64,000 nt of DNA from Breviolum minutum Mf 1.05b.01 (taxonomy: Eukaryota > Sar > Dinophyceae > Suessiales > Symbiodiniaceae): contig DF239393.1 in the NCBI GenBank assembly GCA_000507305.1, positions 62,001 through 126,000 on the forward strand, given 5' to 3'. How positions within the stretch are numbered: the stretch's first letter is position 1; each line of letters begins with the position of its first letter. A program made the position numbers and the translations under genes. Shown here piece after piece: positions 10,821 through 19,072 of this stretch. The notes beneath the pieces were generated by a model. It was given only the letters and a program-made list of their open reading frames with translations, ran no database searches and was not told the origin of the DNA.

Positions 10821-11460
10821 CAGCGAGAAAACACCTCCACATGTCTCTGGGATGGTCGCCTCCTTAGAAGACCCAGCACTGAGAAAGGCTGTCGAAAGTA
10901 TTGATAGTTCAGCCCACAGATGACTAGGTGCAAAATCTTTAGCTCTGCCAGTCTGATCCTCTTCTCCTTGCTAAGACCCCTAGGGCCAGTCCATATCGCA
11001 ACATCTGCAAACGGGATAGGGAACAGGGCGGTAGCAGTGGAGCTCAACCTACCACTGCGGCAGCATCTGATTGAAGACTTCACAAAAAAGGAGAAGCGAG
11101 TCTTTGCCGCTATCACCTGTCCAACAAACTTCTCAACCCAAGACGGGAACGGTATGGGCTTGAGAGGATTGCTGCTTGCATCAAATTCACTCTTGATGGC
11201 AAAATTGCACCCGGTACGGGGTGAAAGTTTGGTCCACTCCTCATCAACAAGGCCTGGATCACCACCTCTGCCACTTTCCTTGGCATTACCCTTGTCACCC
11301 GGGAATCTTCCAGATTCAGAGCACCAGCGGTCAAACTGACATGGGTCTTCCTCTTTCAGAATCTCAGGCGGCAAGGGGTCTGCCAGGCACTCTGCATCCT
11401 CTGTAAGCTCTTGAAGAGGTCCGTCGCCAGCTCGACAATCTCGGCTGGCCGTGTCTAAGA
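10745..11460 (-). CDS. Pre-RT region of pol
   Basis: Frame that overlaps the end of gag by up to about 240 bases, so pol is probably expressed by frameshifting from gag. The useful part runs from EEWTKLSPRTG through LAELKILHLVICGLNYQYF to LGLLRRRPSQRHVEVFSR. This block directly precedes RT in other dinoflagellate elements of this type as I remember them. The last codons before 10745 are out of frame; the RT frame picks up at about 10815 with SPFRACGHSD. Confidence 0.6.
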
Positions 11461-13020
11461 TCCCTTGTCCTCCTCCTTTTCTTTCGGGCCACCCTTTGGA
11501 AATTTCTTCCTCCTCCGATTGGGCGACTCCGGATCGGGCGGAGGGGGAGCAGCCTTCTTGGCAGCAATCTCCTGGCGCTTCGATTGAATATAATCGATTT
11601 CTTTGGAGAACGCCAAGGCACACGTGGCCCACCGCTGAGGAGCCTGCGGCGAGAAAGCCCTGGACCGAGGGTCGTAGGCGGCTTGGCGGTAACTCCATAG
11701 TTGACTTGGCGGCTCTTCCAACAACATCATCTTGTATGCAAAATCCATCCGCCCTCCATCCATCGCCCCCTGTTCGACCCCTACCATAAGGAGACTCACC
11801 AACTCCCTCACTCCATCCATATCGTTTGCCATAGCAGCATCGAACGCATGAGCAATGTCATACTGGATCAAGCCCAGTTCTTTGGATGCACCGTAGCCTC
11901 CGTAGCGCTCCAGATAGGTTATCATGCTGAAATCGCAGGTCACAGTCAATGGGACCCTCGCAGCAGGCTTCACTTTTCGAAGGGCATTTTGCAGGACAGC
12001 AAGAAAGAAACCTCCTGACCTGCTTGCTAACTGCTGCTGAAGCTTTTCCCGCTGTGCCATCCCTTTGCTGCTGAGTGATTGCCCGGATGAGTCTGCTTGC
12101 CCCCCGAGTAGTGGATCTCCACCCTGCTGCAAATGGCTCACTAGTGATGTGAGAGCTCTTGACTGCTCCAAGACGGCTGAAGCCAACACAGAACCTGGCT
12201 CCTCCACCTCCTCTGCTTGACCCTGCGGATTCAACTGCGAGTCTGTCCCCTTCTGAATAGGTGGGGGTTTTGAGAACACTGTCATTGGCGGAGGTGAACC
12301 CTTCACCTTTGGGGGAGCCCCTATCAACTTTGCCAGGTTCGAAGCATCCGGAAGACGAGGGATCCCAGCACTGATAGCCATCTGACTGGGCCTTGCTGGA
12401 GGTACCAAAGCCTGAGACTGCACTTCCATCCTCAAGCTCTTCTGATCCTCCTGCAAACTCACCAACTGCTCTGTAAGCTTCGGGATGGCATCCATCAGAG
12501 TTGAAAGCTGATCCGCCAACATAGTAGTGGTGACCCTCTTTGGCTTTTCTGCTTTTGGCTCCTTCTGACGACGGCCAGCTGCAGGGGTCTCTGGAACTTT
12601 CTCCTCGTCCTTTCCTTCCTCCTCTTCTACCGCAGAGTAGAAGGCCAGATTGCCAAGGCCCGGACCTTCTCCTGTTTGTATTGATACCCACTCCCTGACG
12701 AACCTCACTAGACCATCCGATTCTGGAACTATGGATGGATCTCCTTCCAAAAAGGCCATCATAAAATCCTGGGCTTCTGGGGACACAGCACGCATAGGAG
12801 TCAGATGGCCGACCATTGAAACATCTAGATCGAATACCACGACCGACAGATCTTCCACCTGCTCTCTTCCTCCAGCCTCTGTTTCTCGTTCTGCAGGGAC
12901 AGTCAAGACCCTCCTGGGACCAACTGCAGATGCCTCTCCCAACATCCTCATATTTGCTTTGTCCTCTGCAGAAAAGAAATCCAAAGGTGCTGCTACCAAA
13001 ACTCCTCCTTGCCTCTTCAT
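11455..13020 (-). CDS. Gag-like protein, C-terminal two thirds
   Basis: An open frame of over 500 codons ending in a lysine-rich tail (RRRKKFPKGGPKEKEEDKG). It contains a block SRSGGFFLAVLQNALRK, then TYLERYGGYGASKELGL, a helical middle, and LLEEPPSQLWSYR followed by WATCALAFSKEIDYIQ. I recognise this as the conserved core of the gag-like ORF that accompanies this retroelement type in dinoflagellates; it is not a zinc-knuckle gag. The first ATG of the frame is at 13020, but the conserved protein continues upstream (ERDVSQETCIALVVM) and joins the N-terminal frame near 13085. Confidence 0.7.
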   Translation of the reverse strand: MKRQGGVLVAAPLDFFSAEDKANMRMLGEASAVGPRRVLTVPAERETEAGGREQVEDLSVVVFDLDVSMVGHLTPMRAVSPEAQDFMMAFLEGDPSIVPESDGLVRFVREWVSIQTGEGPGLGNLAFYSAVEEEEGKDEEKVPETPAAGRRQKEPKAEKPKRVTTTMLADQLSTLMDAIPKLTEQLVSLQEDQKSLRMEVQSQALVPPARPSQMAISAGIPRLPDASNLAKLIGAPPKVKGSPPPMTVFSKPPPIQKGTDSQLNPQGQAEEVEEPGSVLASAVLEQSRALTSLVSHLQQGGDPLLGGQADSSGQSLSSKGMAQREKLQQQLASRSGGFFLAVLQNALRKVKPAARVPLTVTCDFSMITYLERYGGYGASKELGLIQYDIAHAFDAAMANDMDGVRELVSLLMVGVEQGAMDGGRMDFAYKMMLLEEPPSQLWSYRQAAYDPRSRAFSPQAPQRWATCALAFSKEIDYIQSKRQEIAAKKAAPPPPDPESPNRRRKKFPKGGPKEKEEDKGS

Positions 13021-13084
13021 GACGACCAAGGCAATGCACGTCTCTTGAGATACATCTCGTTCGAACAGTGGTCTTCAAAGCTGA

Positions 13085-13762
13085 TAAAACTCCTCCAGCC
13101 CCGACTCCAAAGCAACCAGCTCCTCTAGCGCCATGACGACGGTTGAGAGGGAAACTGCACTCCTGCTCCGTGGCAATAAATGCGAGCCTCCGTTTGGGAG
13201 GGAAAACCGTGAGAGATAGTCCCCTCACTGAAATCCTTGACCACGTACCTGTAGTCTCTTGCTCTGACACAATAGATGGGGCAATCAAATCCACGCTGTT
13301 GGCCTGTTGAATAGCCACCGATGGGCGTGGGACCCTGACTCTACCTTCCAAAGTGTACCGAGCCCAGTACCCAATCTCCCAAGCCCTCTTGGCTCTGAGA
13401 GCGATCTCCTCTGCTGAACCTCGCAAAGAATTTGCCAACCGCAGGCAAAACTCAGGGCAAGGAGGAATCTCCGCAGCCAAGGAGTTGTAGACTGAGGAAG
13501 GGGTCTTTGGTGAGCTCCTCGAGGAATCAAAGTGATAGCCACCAGCAGTAGTACGAGGAGGGGTAGTAGGAGGCTCAAAATTTGATTGAACTCTGACTGG
13601 CAAAGGAGGCACAGCAGAGGATGAAGCCGAATCCACCAGATCCCACCGCTCAGAAGAAGCACTGCCCAATTGCAGCTCCCGCACGGCCACAGCAAGCTCC
13701 GACACCTGCCGTTGAAGGTCCAAAACCAACTCTCGTAGGTCTTTGTCACCTCCTCCTTGCAT
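13085..13762 (-). CDS. Gag-like protein, N-terminal part
   Basis: Starts with ATG at 13762. Residues 7-35 form a predicted coiled coil (heptads in LRELVLDLQRQVSEL). A Ser/Pro-rich linker follows, then a conserved block FCLRLANSLRGSAEEI and RAWEIGYWARYTLEGR. The start overlaps the last codons of ORF0 by 17 bases, so translation could couple by re-initiation or frameshift. The frame stays open to 11858, but below about 13085 it reads the wrong phase of the gag core. Confidence 0.65.
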
Positions 13763-14045
13763 TCACGTAGCCCTGAAGCCGTGATAGTGCCAGGTTGGAA
13801 CCTGGATCAGGCCCTTCAGCGGAAGGGGATGAAGCAATAGGGAAAGTCCAACGAGCAAGCACAAAGAAGAAGGTGATGAGGGCTAGGGAAAATCCAAGTC
13901 CAACCCCAGCAACAAGAGCAAGAAAGAGAGAGATGTAGCTTGGAGGGCCACAATGAGAAGGACAAGAGAGACCCCACCAGTTGCTCTGTGAACCCAGATG
14001 GAGCAAGTCAAGGAACTGTTTGATCCCTGAAGCAACTTGAACCAT
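13746..14045 (-). CDS. ORF0: short transmembrane protein ahead of gag
   Basis: 99 codons from the ATG at 14045. One clear membrane segment is present at about residues 40-65 (FLALVAGVGLGFSLALITFF), followed by a Pro/Ser linker and a basic end LQGYVNARRR. The last seven codons overlap the gag ATG. Small membrane ORFs ahead of gag are not standard for DIRS or LTR elements. I have an impression of similar leaders in other dinoflagellate copies but cannot check it. The frame continues a few codons upstream of this ATG to a stop. Confidence 0.6.
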   Translation of the reverse strand: MVQVASGIKQFLDLLHLGSQSNWWGLSCPSHCGPPSYISLFLALVAGVGLGFSLALITFFFVLARWTFPIASSPSAEGPDPGSNLALSRLQGYVNARRR

Positions 14046-14478
14046 CAAAAGCTTGAGGATTTTCAAACCTCATGTCGTGCTATTATGTTCCAATAAGTGT
14101 TAAGTCAGCATCTAAGAAACACTTATATTGAGGGTAAGGGGTTTTCGCTGCTTGAGCTGGGGGCATCCAGGATATTTGTTCCATGAATTTCCACCATCGA
14201 AGCGGAATTGCATGGGAGCAAACTTCCAATGTACTGTAACCAACGATGAGATATAAGGAACTTGTCTGACATTCACTTCTGTAGATTCGATGGGATCTTG
14301 GCAATGTTCCACCTCTTTCTCTTCACCACAAAACCATCATCAGTGAATCGTTCTACGGAGTTTGTCAACGCTCTGCTTGATGCCCAAAAGGAGCATGCTG
14401 CTCATGTCATGAAGGAAATTGAACCTCCACCCCCACGTCCTCACCCCAACCCACAAGAAAAACTATAACCAGTTAACC

Positions 14479-14510
14479 CCTGAATAAGGCCTAACAAGGC
14501 CTTGTTCAGG
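14479..14510. repeat. Short perfect-like hairpin
   Basis: CCTGAATAAGGCC and GGCCTTGTTCAGG form 13-base inverted arms with one mismatch around a six-base loop. It lies upstream (in minus-strand terms) of the retroelement ORF0. It may be a solo terminal fragment or a foldback element. Confidence 0.6.
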
Positions 14511-16330
14511 GTTTCCGCCCCCACTATTGGTCCCCCTTGCTTCTGACCTTATTTCGGAGGTGGGTTACTTGTCATTAACAGAAACATGGAGTCACGAGCG
14601 CCTGGCTGGCATGCTTAATCCCCAAGCGCCGCGCCAACAATCTCTCACGTTCACGTTCATCTTTGACGCTGACCTGACAGGAACTCCAACGAAAACCCCA
14701 AGCAGTTGCTCATCTTACCTGGCTGCACCACCGAGGAAATACATGTGAGGCTGAATTTCATCTCATGAAATCCTGGGTGATGACTAGGAAGTTCCTAGTC
14801 ATGATCTAGCTTCCATACTCACAATAACAAGGCAGTATAATCCCCAAATTCAATCCCCAAATTCAACCCCCATCATATTTCCATCCCGAATCTAACCTTT
14901 TGAAGCTCTCCCACTTTTTGCTTCCAACGAAAAAACACCAAGCAAGGCACCGTTTGAATCAACACCGACACTTCCTTCAGCAACTCCCGAAGTTTCTCGG
15001 CCTCCTGGGAGGGGTTAATAGGCCAATGGTGGAGTCGTTTTCATCCCCAAGACCTGGGGTTGCTTTTTGACCACTTCCAAATATCCGAACTCCATGGCTT
15101 ATAAATAGGAGTGATCCTAACTACATACCTATCTGGGATGATCCTGCAAGTACTTGGAGGATTTCCCGTGCTTAGTATACCACCTGGAAAGATGTCGATC
15201 GCAACTCCCATGTTTTGGATGATCATGGCTCCTTACTGTTCGCCACCCTTGTGGGAAACAGCCAGAGATTATGCAAACGTATCTTATTCAATATGATCAT
15301 TTCAACCTCTAATAGGAATGACGACATTTCAATTTACATCTTATCAATTTCAACCAACCTGTCTCATTCCTCCGTTCCACTCACCTCAGCCTTTCTCCCC
15401 CGTGGTTCTCCACCCCGTCCTCTGCGCACTTCTCACCCAGATCCGCCACGTGGCGTCGTTCCGCGGCACTCAACCAGAAGAAACGATCTACTTCGTTGCC
15501 CTGACGGTCCCGGGGGGCGGTCCGGTTCCTTGGGGTTGGGGACGACCAGTCCCCGGTTTCTTGTTGAGAGGAAGAAGATTCTGATAATTGAAAAGCATCA
15601 TTCGTTCAGGTGAAGCGGTATCTTTTTTTCGAAATTTCAAGGGTGTTTTTGGACTTTCTGATCCATTAAGATGTGCCTTCAACAACATCAAATTTGAGGT
15701 GAAAGGTGTTTTTTTCAAAATTTAAGGGGGTATTGATAGACTTTTTCTGATAAGGATCCGATGGCCCATTCCCTATTGAATTTGTTTAGGCGAATTCCAT
15801 GTCGGCTAGCTATTAACTATGAGCTATTTCTAGGGTTGACATTGGCTGCTCAAAAGGTTGGAAGTAAGGCAAATAAATAATGAAGATATACATCCCCCTT
15901 GAAAACTACCCTACCCTAAAAAGGAAAGGTACACGACATAGTCTTCCAGGGGCATCATTCTTCAGAACTTGTGTTGGAGCCAAGGTGATGAATAAACAGT
16001 AGCAGCAGCAGTACGTACCAGCACCAACACAATATACATAAGATAATCATAAAAAATATATCATAGTAATAGAAGTAGCAAATACTACTATAGGATTAGG
16101 GAGCGTGGGATTACATGGTCGGTTTGCTTTGGGTTTCTAAGCACTTAAAACTGGAAAACATGTATCTATGATATAGATATGTACATGTTACATGTGTGTG
16201 TGTTATGCTGACCCTTTGCCTGCAAAGTTGCTTTCTGAAGGAACCGGAAAAAACTAATCAATGGATTGTACAACGTTGATAGTTGACCTACTTGGACCAG
16301 TTTCTAGGTAGTCCTCCATTCTCTAGAGGG

Positions 16331-16450
16331 TACTGTTGATGGTTCAGAAATTCGGCTAACCAATTGATAGCTATTCTCCCATCATCTACAGGGTTTTATA
16401 CTTCAAAAACATCCCAGGTGGTTGTTTTGGGGATTTCTTCCAACAATAAT
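16331..16450. repeat. MITE-like family B (TACTGTTGATGG ends), diverged copy
   Basis: Begins TACTGTTGATGGTTCAGAAA and ends TTCTTCCAACAATA, the inverted counterpart of the left end. Better copies lie at 27832-27954, 45224-45333, 53702-53809 and 62475-62583; partial ones lie near 48625-48672, 50804-50945 and 32925-33010. Confidence 0.7.
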
Positions 16451-16777
16451 ATGGATACATTTTGGGTCATCATCAAACACTGAGTTATGAGATATCTGAC
16501 TTTTCCACTTCCAAAAGTTGGTGATAGTTAGCTTTCCCATTTCTCAATGAAAAGACTTTCCGCTGAGGCTAGTGAGCTGTTGGACTACTAGATGTGGTCA
16601 AGATACCAAGACTGGTTGGTGATTGAACCAACCCATTTGAAAAGTTCAAGTCAAATTGGAAATCTTTCCCAAATAGGGTTGAAACTAAAAAATATGTCAA
16701 ACCACCAACTAGATCAAGTGGCAGCACACACCCTTTCTGCCAATAGGTCGTACTCAGAATCTCGCAGAATGCATTCA

Positions 16778-18742
16778 TCAACACATTAGCAACATGTCTC
16801 CTACAACCAATTTACGGAGCGCATTGGGCAAAACTACTCTGGACAAAAACAACAGGACATCTAATTGTTCCATCTCGTCTGGGAGGATGAGGATAGTCAG
16901 ACTTTGAAGGCCTGCTGGCCATGTCACATTGTCCAGGCTCTGATTAAATACAAAAGTAAAGCTTTGAAGGCCTGCTGGCCATGGCATGTTGTCCAGGCTC
17001 TGGTCAAAACCTGCTCCAAAAGACAAGCTTTGAAGGCCTGCAGGAAATGACACATTGTCCAGGCTCTGGTTGAAATCGTCGTCAAAAGTCAAATTCCGAA
17101 GGCTTGCTGGCCATGACACCTTGTCCAGGCTCTGATTGAAATTACTCCCAAAACTTAAGCATTGAAGGCCTGCAGGCCATGTCACATTGTCCAGGCTCTG
17201 ATCGAAACGACGCCCCAAAGTCAAGCTTTGAAGGCCTGCAGGCCATGTCACATTGTCCAGGCTCTGATCGAAGCCGTGCCCCAAAGTCAAGCTTTGAAGG
17301 CCTGCAGGCCATGTCACATTGCTCAGGCTCTGATTGAAATAATGCCCAAAAGTTAAACTTTGAAGGCCTGCAGGCAGTGTCACATTGTCCAGGCTCTGAT
17401 TAAAAAGTTCACCAAAAGTTAATGTTTGAAGGCCTGCAGGCCATGTCCCATTCTCAAGCTTCTGATTGAAGTGATACCCAAAATACAAAGATTGAAGTCC
17501 TGCTGGCCATGTCACGCTGTCCAGGTTCTCGCCAAAATCGCTTTCAAACATTAAATTTTGAAGACCTGCTGGCAAGCACTCCAGGTTCTGACTGAAATTG
17601 CCTTCAAAAGCTAAGCTTTGAAGGCCTGGGGGCCATGTCAGCTTGTCAAGCCTCTGATTGAAGTGATGCCCAAATTTCAAGTACCGAAGCCCTGCTGGCC
17701 ATGTCACATTGTCCAAGCTCTGATTGGAATTGAATCCGAAAGTAAAGCTTTGAAGGACTGCTGGCCATGTCACGTTGTCCAGGTTCTGATTGAAGTTGCC
17801 TTCAAAAGTTAGGCTTTGAAGGCCTGCAGGCCATGTCACATTGTCCAGGCTCTCGTTGAAACTAAACCCAAAACTTAAGCTTTGAAGGCTTGCGGGCCAT
17901 GACACATTGTCTAGGCTCTGATTGAAACAATACCCCAGAGTCAAGCTTTGAAGGCCTGCAGGAAATGACACATTATCCAGGCTCTGATTGAAATTTCCTC
18001 CACAAGTCAAGCTTTGAAGGCCTGCTGGCCATTTCACATTGTCCAAGCTCTGATTGAAATGCCGAAGGGAGGTCCCCCCCTCACATCCACCAAAGATCAA
18101 ATTCTGAAGGCCTGCAGGCCATGTCACATTGTCCAGGCTCTGGTCAAAACCTGCTCCAAAAGACAAGCTTTGAAGGCCAGCAGGCCATGACACCTTGTCC
18201 AGGCTCTGATTAAAATGATGCCCAAAAGTTAAACTTTGAAGGCCTGCTGGCAGCGTTACGTTGTCCAGGCTCTGATTGAAATATTCGTCAAAACTCAAGG
18301 TGCGAAGGCTGTTGGGCAAATTGCGTAGCAAGGCAGGCATTTGGTCACTCGCCTCTTTCACTTCTGTAATTCCAATCAACGAAAATTCTTCATCCGCAAC
18401 GGTCTGTCCGTGGGCGAAAAGCCAAGCAGCCAGCAAATTGATGGGCACATAGGTACCCGACACCTTTGGCCGTTCACCCCCAAGGCCTTGTTGCTGGAGA
18501 CTTTCATTCAGAACAAGCCTTGCAGTATTGTAGGACACAACCAGCTGAAGGCCTGGCTTAGATGGAACTTTGTCTAAAATCATCTTCCACAAATCACGGC
18601 CAAGCATGGAGCCTGCCACATTTTCCAATGTCAACATGCATTCGCCGCACAAGTTCAGCAGCTCCAGGTGCATAAGGTCTCCCACAGCTTCACCACTACC
18701 ACGCTGACCAATGCGACAACGCTTCTTCGGCGGCGAAGTCAT
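16778..18742 (-). CDS. FNIP/leucine-rich-repeat protein, intronless
   Basis: 654 codons from the ATG at 18742; the frame opens 14 codons earlier only with a TTG. The N-terminus is MTSPPKKRCRIG, a possible basic nuclear signal. A roughly 140-residue helical region follows, and then about 21 tandem repeats of 22 residues close to FNQSLDNVTWPAGLQSLTFG. The pattern (FNxxL, invariant P, LxxLxF) is that of FNIP-type LRRs, which form a curved solenoid used for protein binding and are expanded in dinoflagellates, Dictyostelium and giant viruses. The C-terminus leaves the repeat with ILPDEMEQLDVLLFLSR. No introns, unlike neighbouring genes, so a retrocopy origin is possible. Its start lies only about 170 bases after the RavA-like stop codon. 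The partner is unknown. Confidence 0.85.
   Translation of the reverse strand: MTSPPKKRCRIGQRGSGEAVGDLMHLELLNLCGECMLTLENVAGSMLGRDLWKMILDKVPSKPGLQLVVSYNTARLVLNESLQQQGLGGERPKVSGTYVPINLLAAWLFAHGQTVADEEFSLIGITEVKEASDQMPALLRNLPNSLRTLSFDEYFNQSLDNVTLPAGLQSLTFGHHFNQSLDKVSWPAGLQSLSFGAGFDQSLDNVTWPAGLQNLIFGGCEGGTSLRHFNQSLDNVKWPAGLQSLTCGGNFNQSLDNVSFPAGLQSLTLGYCFNQSLDNVSWPASLQSLSFGFSFNESLDNVTWPAGLQSLTFEGNFNQNLDNVTWPAVLQSFTFGFNSNQSLDNVTWPAGLRYLKFGHHFNQRLDKLTWPPGLQSLAFEGNFSQNLECLPAGLQNLMFESDFGENLDSVTWPAGLQSLYFGYHFNQKLENGTWPAGLQTLTFGELFNQSLDNVTLPAGLQSLTFGHYFNQSLSNVTWPAGLQSLTLGHGFDQSLDNVTWPAGLQSLTLGRRFDQSLDNVTWPAGLQCLSFGSNFNQSLDKVSWPASLRNLTFDDDFNQSLDNVSFPAGLQSLSFGAGFDQSLDNMPWPAGLQSFTFVFNQSLDNVTWPAGLQSLTILILPDEMEQLDVLLFLSRVVLPNALRKLVVGDMLLMC
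16905..18275 (-). repeat. 66-bp tandem repeat array encoding the LRR solenoid
   Basis: About 21 units with a 66-bp period, each containing a version of TTGTCCAGGCTCTGATTGAA on the plus strand. Two units (around 16990-17036 and 18130-18176) share some 48 identical bases although they are more than 1 kb apart, which points to recent conversion or unequal exchange. One unit is 60 bp, and one carries a short insert (GGCEGGTSLRH). Confidence 0.85.
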
Positions 18743-18913
18743 CGCTGTTGATGGGGAAACACAGCTGAACAGGTCAAGATTCAAGATGTTTTTTTGGGGG
18801 TCGTATCAAGTCTAGTCAAGAATATCACAATCAACAAACAAGCAATCAACTGCCTATATCTTTTCACTTATAGTTTTCGATATTTTGGTAACAGACTGAT
18901 AAGAGGAACTTCA

Positions 18914-19072
18914 TCAAAATGGAGCACAAAACCTGTGATTCATCAAGTTAAGGTCCTTCACCTCCTTAGGCCAGACATCGACCATCTTCCAAACGGACTC
19001 CACCTCCTCCCTTATTGGCTCTGGCGCATCCCGCGCAATCTGCGCCAAGCGCAGCATCGCACGGGAAGCCGC
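18914..19072 (-). CDS. RavA-like gene, last exon
   Basis: Acceptor CCCAAG|GCG at 19072, then 52 codons and a TGA. The peptide starts AASRAMLRLAQIARDAPEP and continues EEVESVWKMVDVW before diverging. It is alpha-helical and consistent with the helical C-terminal region of RavA proteins. The preceding exon (19642-19541) is exactly 34 codons, phase 0 on both sides, reading FLLEGLQTRLRHGVRG...DLRNLQQ with a GTGGGC donor. Confidence 0.65.
   Translation of the reverse strand, partial: AASRAMLRLAQIARDAPEPIREEVESVWKMVDVWPKEVKDLNLMNHRFCAPF

Larger units (their letters stand above)
6028..14045 (-). mobile_element. Tyrosine-recombinase retroelement with nested methyltransferase
   Basis: An approximately 8 kb degraded retroelement on the minus strand. 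In transcription order it carries a short transmembrane ORF0, a gag-like protein, a pre-RT region, reverse transcriptase, the first part of RNase H, a cytosine-methyltransferase-like domain, the rest of RNase H, and a tyrosine recombinase. The RT plus tyrosine recombinase places it near the DIRS-like group rather than LTR or LINE elements. Methyltransferase domains are known in DIRS elements, and cytosine methyltransferases have been reported in dinoflagellate retrotransposons. The reading frame changes at about 13085, 10815, 8422, 8145 and 7030. Some of these may be programmed frameshifts, but most look like one-base lesions. Terminal repeats were not found, so the outer limits are those of the coding region. 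Confidence 0.85.
14046..16777. other. Non-coding spacer with repeat fragments
   Basis: No exon chain was found. The stretch contains a 13-bp-arm hairpin at 14479-14510, a copy of a longer dispersed repeat at about 15040-15265 (shared in parts with 38900-39085 and 23115-23190), a TACTGTTGATGG element at 16331-16450 and a TTGGTGG-type repeat at 16610-16710. Open frames here are short and unsupported. Confidence 0.5.

Noticed and set aside
10920..11789. Plus-strand ORFs inside the retroelement
   Set aside because: Shadows of the minus-strand gag and pol frames; no homology.
11858..13085. Continuation of the 634-codon frame below 13085
   Set aside because: It overlaps the conserved gag core in the wrong phase and turns Gly/Arg/Ser-rich without recognisable motifs.
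6028..14045. CRISPR arrays, tRNA or rRNA genes here or elsewhere in the window
   Set aside because: No regular spaced direct repeats of CRISPR type and no tRNA cloverleaf or rRNA core motifs were recognised; the repeats present are dispersed palindromes.
18742..18913. Possible relic of the dinoflagellate spliced leader upstream of the intronless FNIP gene
   Set aside because: I looked for the GGCTCAAG end upstream of the intronless genes and found no match by eye.
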